Source of the DNA: Photorhabdus heterorhabditis
GTDB lineage: Bacteria > Pseudomonadota > Gammaproteobacteria > Enterobacterales > Enterobacteriaceae
Assembly: GCF_018448905.1 (NCBI RefSeq)
Contig: NZ_RCWA01000009.1
Location: 86,273 to 150,272, forward strand
DNA: 64,000 nucleotides
Direction: 5' to 3'
Of the stretch, positions 1 to 8,481 are shown piece after piece. Within the stretch, counting starts at the first letter, position 1. Each line of letters starts with the position of its first letter. The translations under genes were made by a program, and so were the position numbers. Below the pieces are notes generated by a model. It was not told the origin of the DNA and did not search any database. It worked only from the letters and a program-made list of their open reading frames with translations.

Positions 1-728
1 GAACGTCTCAATATCCATCACCCGCAATTTTGTCAGAAGCCGTTAAAGCCTCCAAAGTAGAGATTGTCACGGTATCTCTTCGTAGAGAGTCAGGGAAAAA
101 TCAGGCTGGGCAAAGTTTCTGGTCATTAATTAAAGGATTGAATGTCCAGGTGCTCCCTAACACTGCGGGTTGCCATACCGTAAAAGAGGCGGTAACTACT
201 GCGCATATGGCAAGAGAGATTTTTGGCACGGATTGGATCAAGTTAGAAGTTATTGCTAATGCAGACACTTTGCAGCCTGATGTTTATGGCCTTGCAGAGG
301 CAGCAAAGATTTTATGCGAGGATGGCTTTAAAGTCTTTCCATATTGCACTGAAGATCTCTCAGTAGCAGAGAAGTTGCTACAAGTAGGTTGTGAAATCCT
401 TATGCCTTGGGGTGCTCCGATCGGTTCTGGCCGAGGATTAAATAACATCTACGGTTTAAGAACTCTCCGCGCTCATTTCCCCGATATTCCTTTGGTCATT
501 GACGCAGGAATAGGCTTGCCTTCTCATGCGGCGGCGGCAATGGAATTGGGCTATGACATGATCTTGTTAAATACTGCGGTGGCGCGTGCAGGTGACCCAA
601 TAATGATGGCTCAGGCGTTTGCTAATGCAATTGATGCTGGCCAACGTTGTTATTTGGCTAAACCAATTGAAAAGAGAGATATGGCTGAACCTTCTACGCC
701 GGTATTCGGTAAGGCTTATTTAGCATGA
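1..728 (+). CDS. thiG: Thiazole synthase ThiG, 5' end cut by window edge
   Basis: ThiG forms the thiazole phosphate moiety of thiamin from deoxyxylulose 5-phosphate, a glycine or tyrosine derived imine and ThiS thiocarboxylate. The reading frame is open to the left edge: in-frame codons before the TTG at 30 encode a ThiG-like stretch ([16 protein letters not shown]), so the TTG is not the start and the first few tens of residues lie outside the window. Family signatures visible are [35 protein letters not shown] and [19 protein letters not shown]. It is followed 74 bp later by a ThiF-type gene; the order G-F recalls the thiO-thiS-thiG-thiF operons of enterobacterial plasmids such as Erwinia pEA29 rather than chromosomal thiCEFSGH. 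Family assignment is secure; the pathway role in this locus (vitamin or antivitamin) is inferred. Confidence 0.93.
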   Translation, partial: TSQYPSPAILSEAVKASKVEIVTVSLRRESGKNQAGQSFWSLIKGLNVQVLPNTAGCHTVKEAVTTAHMAREIFGTDWIKLEVIANADTLQPDVYGLAEAAKILCEDGFKVFPYCTEDLSVAEKLLQVGCEILMPWGAPIGSGRGLNNIYGLRTLRAHFPDIPLVIDAGIGLPSHAAAAMELGYDMILLNTAVARAGDPIMMAQAFANAIDAGQRCYLAKPIEKRDMAEPSTPVFGKAYLA

Positions 729-802
729 AACGAGAGCCATTTTATCCAACATGCTGATCCGTCGAGTGAAAGAGTGGCTCGCGATAACAAGAGGGCAACG
801 TA

Positions 803-1786
803 TTGAATCGCTATGATAGGCAGCAAGTGCTACAGCAAGTAGGGAAATGCGGGCAAACAAAGATTTCTAACGCTAAGGTCTTGGTTGTTGGGGCTGGTGG
901 TCTTGGTTCACCCGCACTTCAATATTTGTGCGGGGCTGGGGTTGGCACCTTGGTTGTAGTTGATCCAGATGTTGTGGAAATGACTAACTTGCATCGACAA
1001 CCTATCTACAACGAGAGTTTGGTCGGTCTGGCGAAAGTTGATGCTGCAAAGATAGTTCTAGAGAAACTTAACCCTGAGGTCGAAGTGCTTACATATGCCA
1101 CGACACTGCATCCAGATAATTCCCGTTTATTGGTGAGTAATGCCGATGTCGTTTTAGACTGCGCTGATAGCTACGCAGTTAGCTACATGTTGTCAGATGT
1201 TTGTTCGTTGCTAGGAAAGCCGCTTATCTCTGCATCCGTACTTGGTCTTAAAGGTTATGTAGGAGGATTTTGCTCATCCGCTCCTTCTTTTAGAGCTGTT
1301 TTCCCTGAAATTCCAAATAATACGGCTACTTGTGCCACGATGGGCGTCTTAGGCCCTGTAGTCGCAATGATAGGTGTTTTGCAGGCGCAAATGACACTTG
1401 GGACTTTACTGCATTTATCTCCATCACCTTTAGGGCAAATGGTAACCGCTGATTTGGATACGTATTCATTTTCAAGTTTTCGCTTTGATAATGCGGAAGA
1501 GCCAAAATCAGTCACATTCCATTTCATATCAACGTCATCACTCACTTCTAAGGATTTGATAATCGATCTTCGAGGTGAAAATGAAGCGCCTAACCCGGTT
1601 CACTCTGATGCGTTAAGGATGTCGGTTGATGCGTTCTGTGATGGCAACTTCATTCCAGAGTCAGGGCAGAGGGTTGTTTTAGCGTGTAGGACTGGCTTAC
1701 GTGCGTGGAATGCAGCGAGAAATCTTCGCAATTATTGGGATGGAGAAGTCGCACTCATGGCTATGGCAAGCCTTGAAGTTAGGTAA
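803..1786 (+). CDS. thiF: ThiF/MoeB-family adenylyltransferase fused to rhodanese domain
   Basis: An E1-like enzyme that should adenylate and help thiocarboxylate the sulfur carrier ThiS. Residues about 1-230 form the ThiF/MoeB fold: nucleotide loop VVGAGGLGSP, Asp and Arg of NLHRQ, and the conserved Cys177 in TATCATMGVLG. Residues about 245-327 are a rhodanese-like domain with IDLRGENE and an active-site loop CRTGLRA (Cys295), which could deliver sulfur directly. The CxxC pair usual in MoeB/ThiF (position of SFRAVFP here) is absent, so the structural zinc site is probably lost. Start is TTG at 803 with GAGG about 8 bases upstream; no better ATG fits the family N terminus. It is co-directional with thiG and followed by an ERIC element. 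Confidence 0.88.
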   Translation: MNRYDRQQVLQQVGKCGQTKISNAKVLVVGAGGLGSPALQYLCGAGVGTLVVVDPDVVEMTNLHRQPIYNESLVGLAKVDAAKIVLEKLNPEVEVLTYATTLHPDNSRLLVSNADVVLDCADSYAVSYMLSDVCSLLGKPLISASVLGLKGYVGGFCSSAPSFRAVFPEIPNNTATCATMGVLGPVVAMIGVLQAQMTLGTLLHLSPSPLGQMVTADLDTYSFSSFRFDNAEEPKSVTFHFISTSSLTSKDLIIDLRGENEAPNPVHSDALRMSVDAFCDGNFIPESGQRVVLACRTGLRAWNAARNLRNYWDGEVALMAMASLEVR

Positions 1787-1818
1787 GGATGAAATCTTAA
1801 ATTTAATAATATCAGTCA

Positions 1819-1955
1819 TATACCCAATGGATTTCAAGATGGATCGCGACGGCAAGGGAGCGAATCCCCGGGAGCATAGATAACTATGTCATAGAGAACT
1901 ATGTGACCGGGTGAGTGCAGCCAACAAAGAGGCAACTTGAAAGATAGCGGGTATA
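1819..1955 (+). repeat. ERIC/IRU repeat copy 1
   Basis: A 137-bp element bounded by TATACCC and GGGTATA, containing the typical ERIC core (gaatccccgggagc ... gtgaccgggtgagtgcagcc). It lies between the thiF-like gene and the Nudix gene and would be transcribed with them. The Nudix ribosome-binding AGAGG begins at its last base. Similar copies lie at 11052-11188 and 56120-56246 in inverse orientation. Confidence 0.9.
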
Positions 1956-1970
1956 GAGGTGAGTTTGATT

Positions 1971-2426
1971 ATGAGAGCAAATAAAGGCCCCAAAGCGCTA
2001 TCTGAGCCTAAAGTTGCTACGTTAGCCATTGTATATCATAACGATAAAATCTTATTGGTTAGGAGGAATAAGCAGCCTCAGCGGTTTGGTTGGGGTTTTC
2101 CTGGCGGATCAGTACTGCCTGGTGAAAGCCTACACGATGGTGTTTTACGAGAGCTTAAAGAAGAAACGCAATTAGTCGCTACAGTAGAAACAACGCTTAC
2201 TGTAGTAGAGGTAAATGAATTTGATAGTGAAGGTGTCCACCATCACTTCATTTTAGTACCACTTCTCTGTAGTTATCTATCGGGAGTTCCTGTGGCTGGA
2301 GACGATGCACTGGAATGCCGTTGGATGAGTTTCAACGATATTTATAACCAATCAGAAACATTAATTGAGCATGTTGCAACAGTGGCTCGGGAAGCTGACG
2401 CCATTATCAGAGCACGAACTCATTAA
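1971..2426 (+). CDS. Nudix hydrolase
   Basis: A small Nudix pyrophosphohydrolase of about 151 residues. The Nudix box is clear: GSVLPGE followed by seven residues and RELKEET; the usual Gly near its end is Gln. The substrate is not readable from sequence. Its position between thiamin-thiazole genes and pyrimidine-modifying genes suggests a pyrophosphorylated pyrimidine, thiamin pyrophosphate or an analogue, which is inference. GTG at 1959 is an alternative start in the same frame, but AGAGG at 1955-1959 is well spaced for the ATG at 1971. It is followed after 22 bp by the N-glycosidase gene, consistent with one operon. Confidence 0.85.
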   Translation: MRANKGPKALSEPKVATLAIVYHNDKILLVRRNKQPQRFGWGFPGGSVLPGESLHDGVLRELKEETQLVATVETTLTVVEVNEFDSEGVHHHFILVPLLCSYLSGVPVAGDDALECRWMSFNDIYNQSETLIEHVATVAREADAIIRARTH

Positions 2427-2448
2427 CGTTTGAATAAGGTCTTTATAT

Positions 2449-2916
2449 ATGAAAAAGATGTTTCTTGCTGGACCGTTTAAAGCATTAGTCGATCCTGAAA
2501 GTCATGTAATGTCACACAAAAATATCGATCAATTCCAAAGCATCATCAAATACTTTGAAGAGAGAGAATGGTCTGTGCACTGTGCTCATAAGCGTGAAAA
2601 ATGGGGGCGTGAGTTTATGACGCCTTCTCAATGCACACTTATTGATTACGAAGAAATTAGTCAGTGTGACTATTTTGTAGCTTTCCCTGGAGTCCCTGCT
2701 TCGCCTGGTACGCATATTGAAATGGGGTGGGCATCCGCTATGAAAAAGCCAGTGGTGCTTTTGCTTGAAAAGAACGAAGAATACGCTTTTTTAGTCCAAG
2801 GGCTGGGTGAAATCACTTCAGTTAAAACGTTGCGTTACAGCAAGGAAGCCGGTGTTGATATCGCCCAAATAGAGATGTTAATCGAAGAATTCGAGGGTGT
2901 TCATGAATCGCTTTGA
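2449..2916 (+). CDS. Nucleoside 2-deoxyribosyltransferase-family N-glycosidase (MilB/BcmB-like)
   Basis: 155 residues of the nucleoside 2-deoxyribosyltransferase fold: N-terminal FLAGPF, a mid DYEEISQCDYFVAF strand and the catalytic-Glu motif PGTHIEMGWA (Glu91). Family members in mildiomycin (MilB) and bacimethrin clusters hydrolyse the glycosidic bond of hydroxymethyl-CMP to free 5-hydroxymethylcytosine. The next gene, overlapping by 14 bp, is a thymidylate-synthase homologue, the same partner seen in those pathways. I infer that it releases the modified pyrimidine base. It could also be a plain nucleotide N-hydrolase of another pathway; context favours the first reading. Confidence 0.8.
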   Translation: MKKMFLAGPFKALVDPESHVMSHKNIDQFQSIIKYFEEREWSVHCAHKREKWGREFMTPSQCTLIDYEEISQCDYFVAFPGVPASPGTHIEMGWASAMKKPVVLLLEKNEEYAFLVQGLGEITSVKTLRYSKEAGVDIAQIEMLIEEFEGVHESL

Positions 2917-3868
2917 TACATTTGATCAATTGTATATCTCGACACTTGATCTGGTTAATAATAACTATGAATTTGAAAATAGACCGCGGGGGCATTCCGA
3001 ACGTGAGGTTCTTGGTTTTAGTTGTAAATTGACGAACCCGTTATCGAGATATTGTTTTCATCCCGTCAGAAAGCAAAATGTCATTTTCAACTATGCCGAA
3101 GCCTTATGGTATCTCTCAGGAAAGAATGATCTTGATTTTATATCCTGGTACGCCCCGTCTATGACCAAGTACTCAGCAGATGGGGTAACTTTGCCGGGTA
3201 CTGGCTATGGCAAGAAATTATTGCATTTCGGATCTGACGATCTGAACCAAATTGCCAGAGCTATCGACATTATCAAGAATGACGACGCTGATAGTAAGAG
3301 AGTATTCCTTCAGATATTCAGTGCGGATGAAGATATTTATAAAACTAATATAGACGTTTCATGCACTTTAGGGCTGCAATTACTCTTGCGTGAAGGAAAA
3401 CTGCACTTGGTTGCATACATGCGGGCTAACGATGCATATGTGGGTATGTTAGGCGATATTTTCTCATTCACTTTCATTCAAGAGTTCATAGCATCAATGC
3501 TTGGGTGTGAAGTGGGTCAATATACCCATAACGTGGGTTCGATTCACATATACCAGCCTAATCAAGAGAAAGTCCAAGGTATATTAGATCGTCCATTTGA
3601 AACATTTGAGCCAATATGTTCACCGCCTGTAATGCCTAAATCAGATTTTTCAGTGGTATCTAAGGTTTTGGAGTACGAGAAGAAAATTCGGCGCTCTGAA
3701 TTGTCTTTGAACGATATAAATCAGCTTCCACTAGACGAGTACTGGATAGAAATTCTCCGTCTCTTTAAAGTGAACACTTATCTCCGAAGTGGAGAGAGCG
3801 TGCCTGATATGCTGATTGAAAATATCCATCCATTTCACAAATCTTTTTTATTGAACAGGCTGAAATAG
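2903..3868 (+). CDS. Thymidylate-synthase homologue, predicted (d)CMP hydroxymethylase (MilA/BcmA-like)
   Basis: 321 residues of the thymidylate synthase superfamily. Catalytic Cys is present (Cys154 in SCTLGLQL), as are the Arg-x-x-Asp motif (YMRANDAY) and the IHIY motif equivalent to E. coli THLY. The residue equivalent to E. coli Asn177, which selects uracil, is Asp185 (GMLGDIFSF). Asp at this position is the known switch to cytosine nucleotides in T4 dCMP hydroxymethylase and related CMP hydroxymethylases, so this enzyme should add a hydroxymethyl group to CMP or dCMP and not make dTMP. ATG 2903 has GAGGG just upstream; GTG 2897 is less likely. It overlaps the N-glycosidase gene, implying translational coupling. 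Confidence 0.85.
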   Translation: MNRFDTFDQLYISTLDLVNNNYEFENRPRGHSEREVLGFSCKLTNPLSRYCFHPVRKQNVIFNYAEALWYLSGKNDLDFISWYAPSMTKYSADGVTLPGTGYGKKLLHFGSDDLNQIARAIDIIKNDDADSKRVFLQIFSADEDIYKTNIDVSCTLGLQLLLREGKLHLVAYMRANDAYVGMLGDIFSFTFIQEFIASMLGCEVGQYTHNVGSIHIYQPNQEKVQGILDRPFETFEPICSPPVMPKSDFSVVSKVLEYEKKIRRSELSLNDINQLPLDEYWIEILRLFKVNTYLRSGESVPDMLIENIHPFHKSFLLNRLK

Positions 3869-3924
3869 GTAAAATTTAGCCTTTTGGGTTATTACTATAC
3901 TAATCTAATAATATGAGATGACAA

Positions 3925-4644
3925 ATGAGCACTAACTGGATGAATGAAGATGTATCAAGATTATTCGATCAATATGATGATTATTTGGAGGAGAGACTTG
4001 GGTACACACCATTGATTGAAAACCTTAAGGAGAGCCTGGGGCAAAATATATCGGTTCTTGATTACGGTTGTGGTAGTGGGAAAGTGTCACGTCGGCTAAT
4101 TGCCAGAGACATAAAGATGGTAACGGGAGTCGATATCTCACAAACCATGGTGGATAAAGCTTCCAGCAACATCAATCGGGGCAATAGTTCTTATCATCAA
4201 ATCAGAGAGGGGGTCCTTAACTTCAATGATAATACTTTCGATGCAGCTATATGTTGTTACGTGTTCATCAATAACAGTAAAAAGTCTGATCTTTTAAAAA
4301 TTGCCAGGGAAGTTTATAGGACATTAAAACCTGGCGGCATTTTTTACGTATTGGATACCAATCCAGATTCCACTGGGATTAAGTTCAGTTCTTTTATGAG
4401 CGGTGATCCAAATAAGAAATACAGTGATGGAGACAGCAAGTCAGTGTATTTAGATCTGCCAGATGGAAGTATTTTTAATATTTTAGATACGAATTGGCAT
4501 AAAGATACATATTACAAAATATTAAGTGAGGCTGGATTCAAAACTATTGAACTTTTTGAGCATTGTGACGCCGATGCTTCAAAGGATACTGAAAGTCTAC
4601 GATATTCCCCACCGTTCGTAATGTTCAAAGCAACTAAATTCTAG
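3925..4644 (+). CDS. SAM-dependent methyltransferase (class I)
   Basis: 239 residues with Rossmann methyltransferase motif I VLDYGCGSGKVSRRL (about residues 38-52), an acidic motif II VTGVDIS, and the post-motif LKPGGIFYVLDTNP. It matches the methyltransferase_11/25 type. It lies 56 bp after the pyrimidine hydroxymethylase. In the bacimethrin pathway a SAM methyltransferase O-methylates the pyrimidine at C2, and by position this is the best candidate for that step. The substrate is inferred only from context. Confidence 0.82.
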   Translation: MSTNWMNEDVSRLFDQYDDYLEERLGYTPLIENLKESLGQNISVLDYGCGSGKVSRRLIARDIKMVTGVDISQTMVDKASSNINRGNSSYHQIREGVLNFNDNTFDAAICCYVFINNSKKSDLLKIAREVYRTLKPGGIFYVLDTNPDSTGIKFSSFMSGDPNKKYSDGDSKSVYLDLPDGSIFNILDTNWHKDTYYKILSEAGFKTIELFEHCDADASKDTESLRYSPPFVMFKATKF

Positions 4645-4722
4645 ATGCCTCATGGAATTCCTTACTTGTTACAAAAATATCAGTGAGGGATTCCACATGA
4701 CTAGTTTCGAAGGTAATTTAAG

Positions 4723-5679
4723 ATGGCATTAGTGAGTTTAAGTGGACTGAGATCCAACCGATATGTCTTCGGTTTATTGCTGGCGGTGATGGCAACCTGC
4801 CTATATTCGCTTAAAGGTATTCTTGTAAAAATAATGTACAAAAATGGCATTGATAGCATCAGTGTTATGGCGCTCAGGATGTTCTTTGTATTACCCATTT
4901 ACGTCTTTATTGGAATAAGAATTTATACCAAACTCACTCCCAAACAGGCGAACTCCATTAAGTCTAACTGGCACTGGTGTTGTTTGGTTGGGGTCGTTGG
5001 TTACTACTTATCAAGCTTCTTCGATCTGAAAAGTCTGAATTATATAAGTGCACAACTTTCCGGTTTGGTTTCGTTCACTTATCCAATATTTGTTTGTTTT
5101 ATAAACTGGTTTTTGTTTAAGGAAACGTTCAAAAAAGATATGTGGCTGACGCTTTTCTTGAGCTATAGCGGCATTATCCTGCTCTTATCGTATGAGTTCA
5201 GCTTCGGAGATACCTACAGTGTATTGTTTGGATCAGCGTATGCCATAGGAGGTTCGTTGGCCTTTGCTTGTTATATGGTCTTTAGTAAACGCCTTATGGC
5301 CAAAATGCCAGGCGCTATGTTTACTAGCATTGCTATGGGTGCAGCGAGCGTATGTGTATTTATGCATTTTCTAGCCGAGGAGGAATGGAAAGACATAACT
5401 CTAACCCTACAAATCTTGTTACTTTCTTTGACGATCGCAATAGCTTGTACTGTTGCCCCTTCTTTTATCTTGAGTGAAGCCATTAACTGCATTGGGACTA
5501 ATCAGGTTGCGGTGATGGGAGCATTTGGTCCGGCGGCAACAGCTCTTATGGCAGTTTTCATACTATCAGAGCCATTCAGTAGCTATCATTTTTTGGGAAT
5601 GACATTAGTCGTTCTATCGGTAAGTTGGTCATTTTTGATGAAATTTATAAAAACCAAATTACATTACTCAAAAGAATAA
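4723..5679 (+). CDS. EamA/DMT-family transporter
   Basis: A 318-residue membrane protein with about ten hydrophobic segments arranged as two EamA repeats (residues about 15-150 and 165-305), typical of drug/metabolite transporters of the inner membrane. Features include ATCLYSLKGILVK in the first helix and PSFILSEAINCIGTNQVAVMG in the second repeat. It sits between the methyltransferase and thiaminase genes on the same strand, so export of the modified pyrimidine (or uptake of thiamin fragments) is a reasonable inference. An imperfect inverted repeat at about 4649-4700 precedes it. Confidence 0.83.
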   Translation: MALVSLSGLRSNRYVFGLLLAVMATCLYSLKGILVKIMYKNGIDSISVMALRMFFVLPIYVFIGIRIYTKLTPKQANSIKSNWHWCCLVGVVGYYLSSFFDLKSLNYISAQLSGLVSFTYPIFVCFINWFLFKETFKKDMWLTLFLSYSGIILLLSYEFSFGDTYSVLFGSAYAIGGSLAFACYMVFSKRLMAKMPGAMFTSIAMGAASVCVFMHFLAEEEWKDITLTLQILLLSLTIAIACTVAPSFILSEAINCIGTNQVAVMGAFGPAATALMAVFILSEPFSSYHFLGMTLVVLSVSWSFLMKFIKTKLHYSKE

Positions 5680-5704
5680 TCATCTCAATTGTAAGGAGAT
5701 AGAC

Positions 5705-6940
5705 GTGAATATTTTAAAGTTCAGACAAATTAAGTATTTCATCGTATCTTGGTTTGCTTCGATCTTGGCAATTGGGTCGGCATTTGCTCAAGATATTCAT
5801 GTCGGTTTGTACCCTTGGGTACCTCGCGTAGAGCAGTTTCAGACTGAACTGACTAAAGTTTGGAAACAAAGATATCCAGATGATAACCTTATTTTTGCAG
5901 CTAAAGAAGTTTGGGATGGCGGTTACAATACAGACCCATCAGATCAATTAGATGTTTATGTATTTGATGCAATTCACATGAATTATCTCGCTAATAATGG
6001 TTGGTTGTTACCGCTCGAAAAATCGGATATTGATGATTTTGAGGATTTATTTGATTATGCAATGGATGGAGTCAAAGTTGTAGATGCGGAATCATATTGG
6101 GGAATTCCTCAATTGGGATGTACTCACATATTGTTCTATCACGCTAATGATATTGAATTGCGTATCGCTCAGACATTAACCCAACTAAAAACAACTTTAA
6201 ATTCCTGCCAATATACAGGCCAGATTCCACCAAAGAAGACGGGGTTAATGATAGATATGAGTAGTTCAATAATAAATGCTTTGTACTTGCAGGCAGTCTA
6301 TAGTCTCCATAACCAGATGCCGAAGAATCTGCCATTCAGCCCAGTGGAGTTTAATGCTGACGCAATTACAAATTTAAGATCCATTATGGAAATGTCTAGT
6401 TATGATAATTCCACTAAGAAGGCGGCTAGTTACCAACATGGTGTATGGTTTGAAGCAGGTTATGGTAGAGCGTTTGTAGGTTTCACTGAATCAATGACAG
6501 TTATGAGTAGTACAGCCTTGGATAATATCGATTTCAAAGTGATGCCATTATCGAATAATACCGAAAGCAACCCTCTCTTTTACGCTGATATTGTCGGAGT
6601 TTATCCGAAGCAAAATAGGAGTGCTGAGGAGATCTCAAAGGTCAAAGAGCTAGCGAATGTTATGGCATCAAAAGATTATATGGTTTCAAGCTCGATCCCT
6701 GTTCCGGGCGCTTTGTCGGGACCCAAATCAAACCCGCAATATCTAATGCCTGTTCGAAAATCAATTTTTGTTGAATTAGGAAATAAATATCCAATTTACA
6801 ACAAAATGCAAATGCTTGTTGAAAACAGTTCTCCAGTACTTTTTACCATGAATGAACAAAGTAAGACCTGGATAAGCGAAATGAAAGCAAGTCTTCAATC
6901 CGCGATTAAAGCTGACTTTTCATGTGAGGTTTCACCTTAG
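5705..6940 (+). CDS. Thiaminase I, exported
   Basis: Thiaminase I cleaves thiamin at the methylene bridge by base exchange with an external nucleophile. The 411-residue protein has a Sec signal peptide (residues 1-28, cut after AFA). The mature part follows the periplasmic-binding-protein fold of Bacillus thiaminolyticus thiaminase I: VGLYPWVP, LDVYVFDAI, GWLLPL, the nucleophile Cys139 in IPQLGCTH, and catalytic-base Glu262 in AFVGFTESM. PVPGALSGPKSNPQYLMPVRKSIF also matches the family. Start is GTG 5705 with a strong AAGGAG 8 bases upstream. It is the last gene of the run, 25 bp after the transporter. A pyrimidine antivitamin made beside an enzyme that destroys thiamin would be mutually reinforcing. 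Confidence 0.9.
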   Translation: MNILKFRQIKYFIVSWFASILAIGSAFAQDIHVGLYPWVPRVEQFQTELTKVWKQRYPDDNLIFAAKEVWDGGYNTDPSDQLDVYVFDAIHMNYLANNGWLLPLEKSDIDDFEDLFDYAMDGVKVVDAESYWGIPQLGCTHILFYHANDIELRIAQTLTQLKTTLNSCQYTGQIPPKKTGLMIDMSSSIINALYLQAVYSLHNQMPKNLPFSPVEFNADAITNLRSIMEMSSYDNSTKKAASYQHGVWFEAGYGRAFVGFTESMTVMSSTALDNIDFKVMPLSNNTESNPLFYADIVGVYPKQNRSAEEISKVKELANVMASKDYMVSSSIPVPGALSGPKSNPQYLMPVRKSIFVELGNKYPIYNKMQMLVENSSPVLFTMNEQSKTWISEMKASLQSAIKADFSCEVSP

Positions 6941-6959
6941 TTTAATCTGTGATTTTTTA

Positions 6960-6998
6960 AACCTCGACTGACATTTTTAGCATATGTTAGTTGAGGTT
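6960..6998 (+). terminator. Probable terminator hairpin after thiaminase gene
   Basis: Arms aacctcgactgaca and tgttagttgaggtt form a 14-bp stem with two G-U pairs around an 11-nt loop, 20 bp after the thiaminase stop. A T-rich run follows only about 13 bases later, so Rho-independent function is plausible but not certain. It lies between convergent genes. Confidence 0.5.
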
Positions 6999-7083
6999 GG
7001 GCAAGGCAGGATTTTTATTTTTTTACAATAAAATCAATAAGGTAATCCAAGTCCTGCCATGCAATACACCACGGTGTAATATC

Positions 7084-8247
7084 TCAAGTTCTACGGCGCG
7101 ATATAACTAATTTATCCTTCGGACGATCCGCCCAATCGGAGATTTGATTGCTGAAGTTATCTGCCAACAAATAAGACGGAGTTTTAGCGAACCAATCAGA
7201 GAGTGAGATATCCTGGTAGATGCCGTTATCTAGCACAACCAGCACCTTGAGATCATCATTACCCATATTTTCGATATAGTGACCAAATCCCTGTGGCACG
7301 TAACCGACGTCGGTTGGCCCAAATTTCGAGGTTTGTGCGTGTCCGTGGGAACTAAACACGGTCATACGTCCTTTGCCTGAAATGTAATATTGCCATTCGT
7401 TAGCATTCGGATGCCAATGTAGTTCACGTATTGCACCCGGTTTAACGATCTCGATGAGACCGGTGATAGTGGTAGAAATGGGAAATTCCTTCGATGATGC
7501 CCGATAAATACTTCCTGCATCGTTCTCAAAGAAGGGTTTGTTTTTCAAGAGTTCATAACGGTGGGTGAGTGGGGCATCGTTCAATCCTCCGTCGTCTATA
7601 GGTAGGGGAAGTTTTGGCGGTATGGCGCCACCGACGATGTAAGCTTCACCCTGTTTAAGTTTGGAAAAAACGGATGCTGGCATGTTAACACTTTTCTCTA
7701 GCGCTTCTTTCGGCGTATGCGTTATCCAATCAGTGATGCTGAATGTGCCAAATTCTGAGAAGTGCCCGTCGTCAAAAGTCAGAATGAAATGCGCGCCATC
7801 TTCAAGCGCTTGAATAGAATGACCATGACCTTTGGGAAAATACCATACATCACCGGGGCCAAAATCGGCTACTTCACTTTTGCCCTCTGGATCGATAATG
7901 GTAATACGTGCATGACCTTCAAGCATATATGCCCATTCAGCGGCAACAGCATGCCAATGGAGTTCACGCACACCACCCGGTTCGAGCATCATATCAACAC
8001 CGGCAATCCCTTCAGATATCGGAAATTGTTCTATTGTGGCTTCCCGTGCCCACCCATATTCAAATATACGTTTTTTGCTGTCTGTAAATTTATATTTATA
8101 CGAACTTTTGGCCCCAACGGGGGGGATATTATTACCCGTAGTGACAGTATTGTGTTGTTCATCAGCAACAGCGGATTTAATCATACTACCCATGCTAGCT
8201 GCTGCACCAATTGCGGATGCTTTCAAGATATCACGACGTGAGAACAT
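7084..8247 (-). CDS. oxdC: Bicupin, oxalate decarboxylase family, Tat-exported
   Basis: 387 residues with two cupin domains: first metal motif LHWHAVAAEWAYMLEG plus GHGHSI, second LHWHPNANEWQYYISG plus GFGHYI, each giving three His and a Glu for Mn. This is the layout of oxalate decarboxylase/oxalate oxidase bicupins. The N terminus MFSRRDILKASAIGAAASMG is a twin-arginine signal, so it should act in the periplasm. The frame extends upstream to 8331, but the ATG at 8247 has a GGAGG 7 bases upstream and starts the Tat signal. It is convergent with the thiaminase operon and probably unrelated. Exact substrate (oxalate or another acid) is not certain. Confidence 0.85.
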   Translation of the reverse strand: MFSRRDILKASAIGAAASMGSMIKSAVADEQHNTVTTGNNIPPVGAKSSYKYKFTDSKKRIFEYGWAREATIEQFPISEGIAGVDMMLEPGGVRELHWHAVAAEWAYMLEGHARITIIDPEGKSEVADFGPGDVWYFPKGHGHSIQALEDGAHFILTFDDGHFSEFGTFSITDWITHTPKEALEKSVNMPASVFSKLKQGEAYIVGGAIPPKLPLPIDDGGLNDAPLTHRYELLKNKPFFENDAGSIYRASSKEFPISTTITGLIEIVKPGAIRELHWHPNANEWQYYISGKGRMTVFSSHGHAQTSKFGPTDVGYVPQGFGHYIENMGNDDLKVLVVLDNGIYQDISLSDWFAKTPSYLLADNFSNQISDWADRPKDKLVISRRRT

Positions 8248-8414
8248 ATTTTTGCCTCCAAAAATGGTACCCGTAAGAGTGGTTGCAAGCTGATATATAT
8301 TCGTTTGGTTTTTTAAACTAATTATTGTCACTGGAATGAAAAATCAGAGGTGACTTGTTAATCATAGTAAAAAGGTGAATTTTGAATGAGGAAAAAGTGT
8401 TTATTTTTATTTTC

Positions 8415-8451
8415 GCTATTTTTGCCCATCCCCCCGATAGGGTTCAAAGTT
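8415..8451 (+). repeat. 36-37 bp inverted repeat, left copy
   Basis: The sequence starting gctatttttgcccatc and ending gatagggttcaaagtt recurs in inverse orientation at 24087-24122 with a single-base length difference in a C run. The two copies bracket the decayed otn/ygb genes, the aminocyclitol operon and the IS256 element. The sequence does not begin with GGGG as Tn3-family ends do, and no flanking target duplication is visible. Confidence 0.7.
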
Positions 8452-8481
8452 ACTTTTCAAGCCCTTCCACTGTTTATGACT

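Noticed and set aside
1701-1883. Short ORF across the thiF 3' end and ERIC
   Set aside because: It runs through an ERIC repeat and has no family similarity.
2903-3868. Housekeeping thymidylate synthase (thyA)
   Set aside because: The Asn-to-Asp change and coupling to an NDT-family glycosidase argue against dTMP synthesis.
7762-8293. Overlapping + strand frames opposite the bicupin gene
   Set aside because: The - strand cupin motifs and Tat signal explain this DNA; the + frames have no family features.
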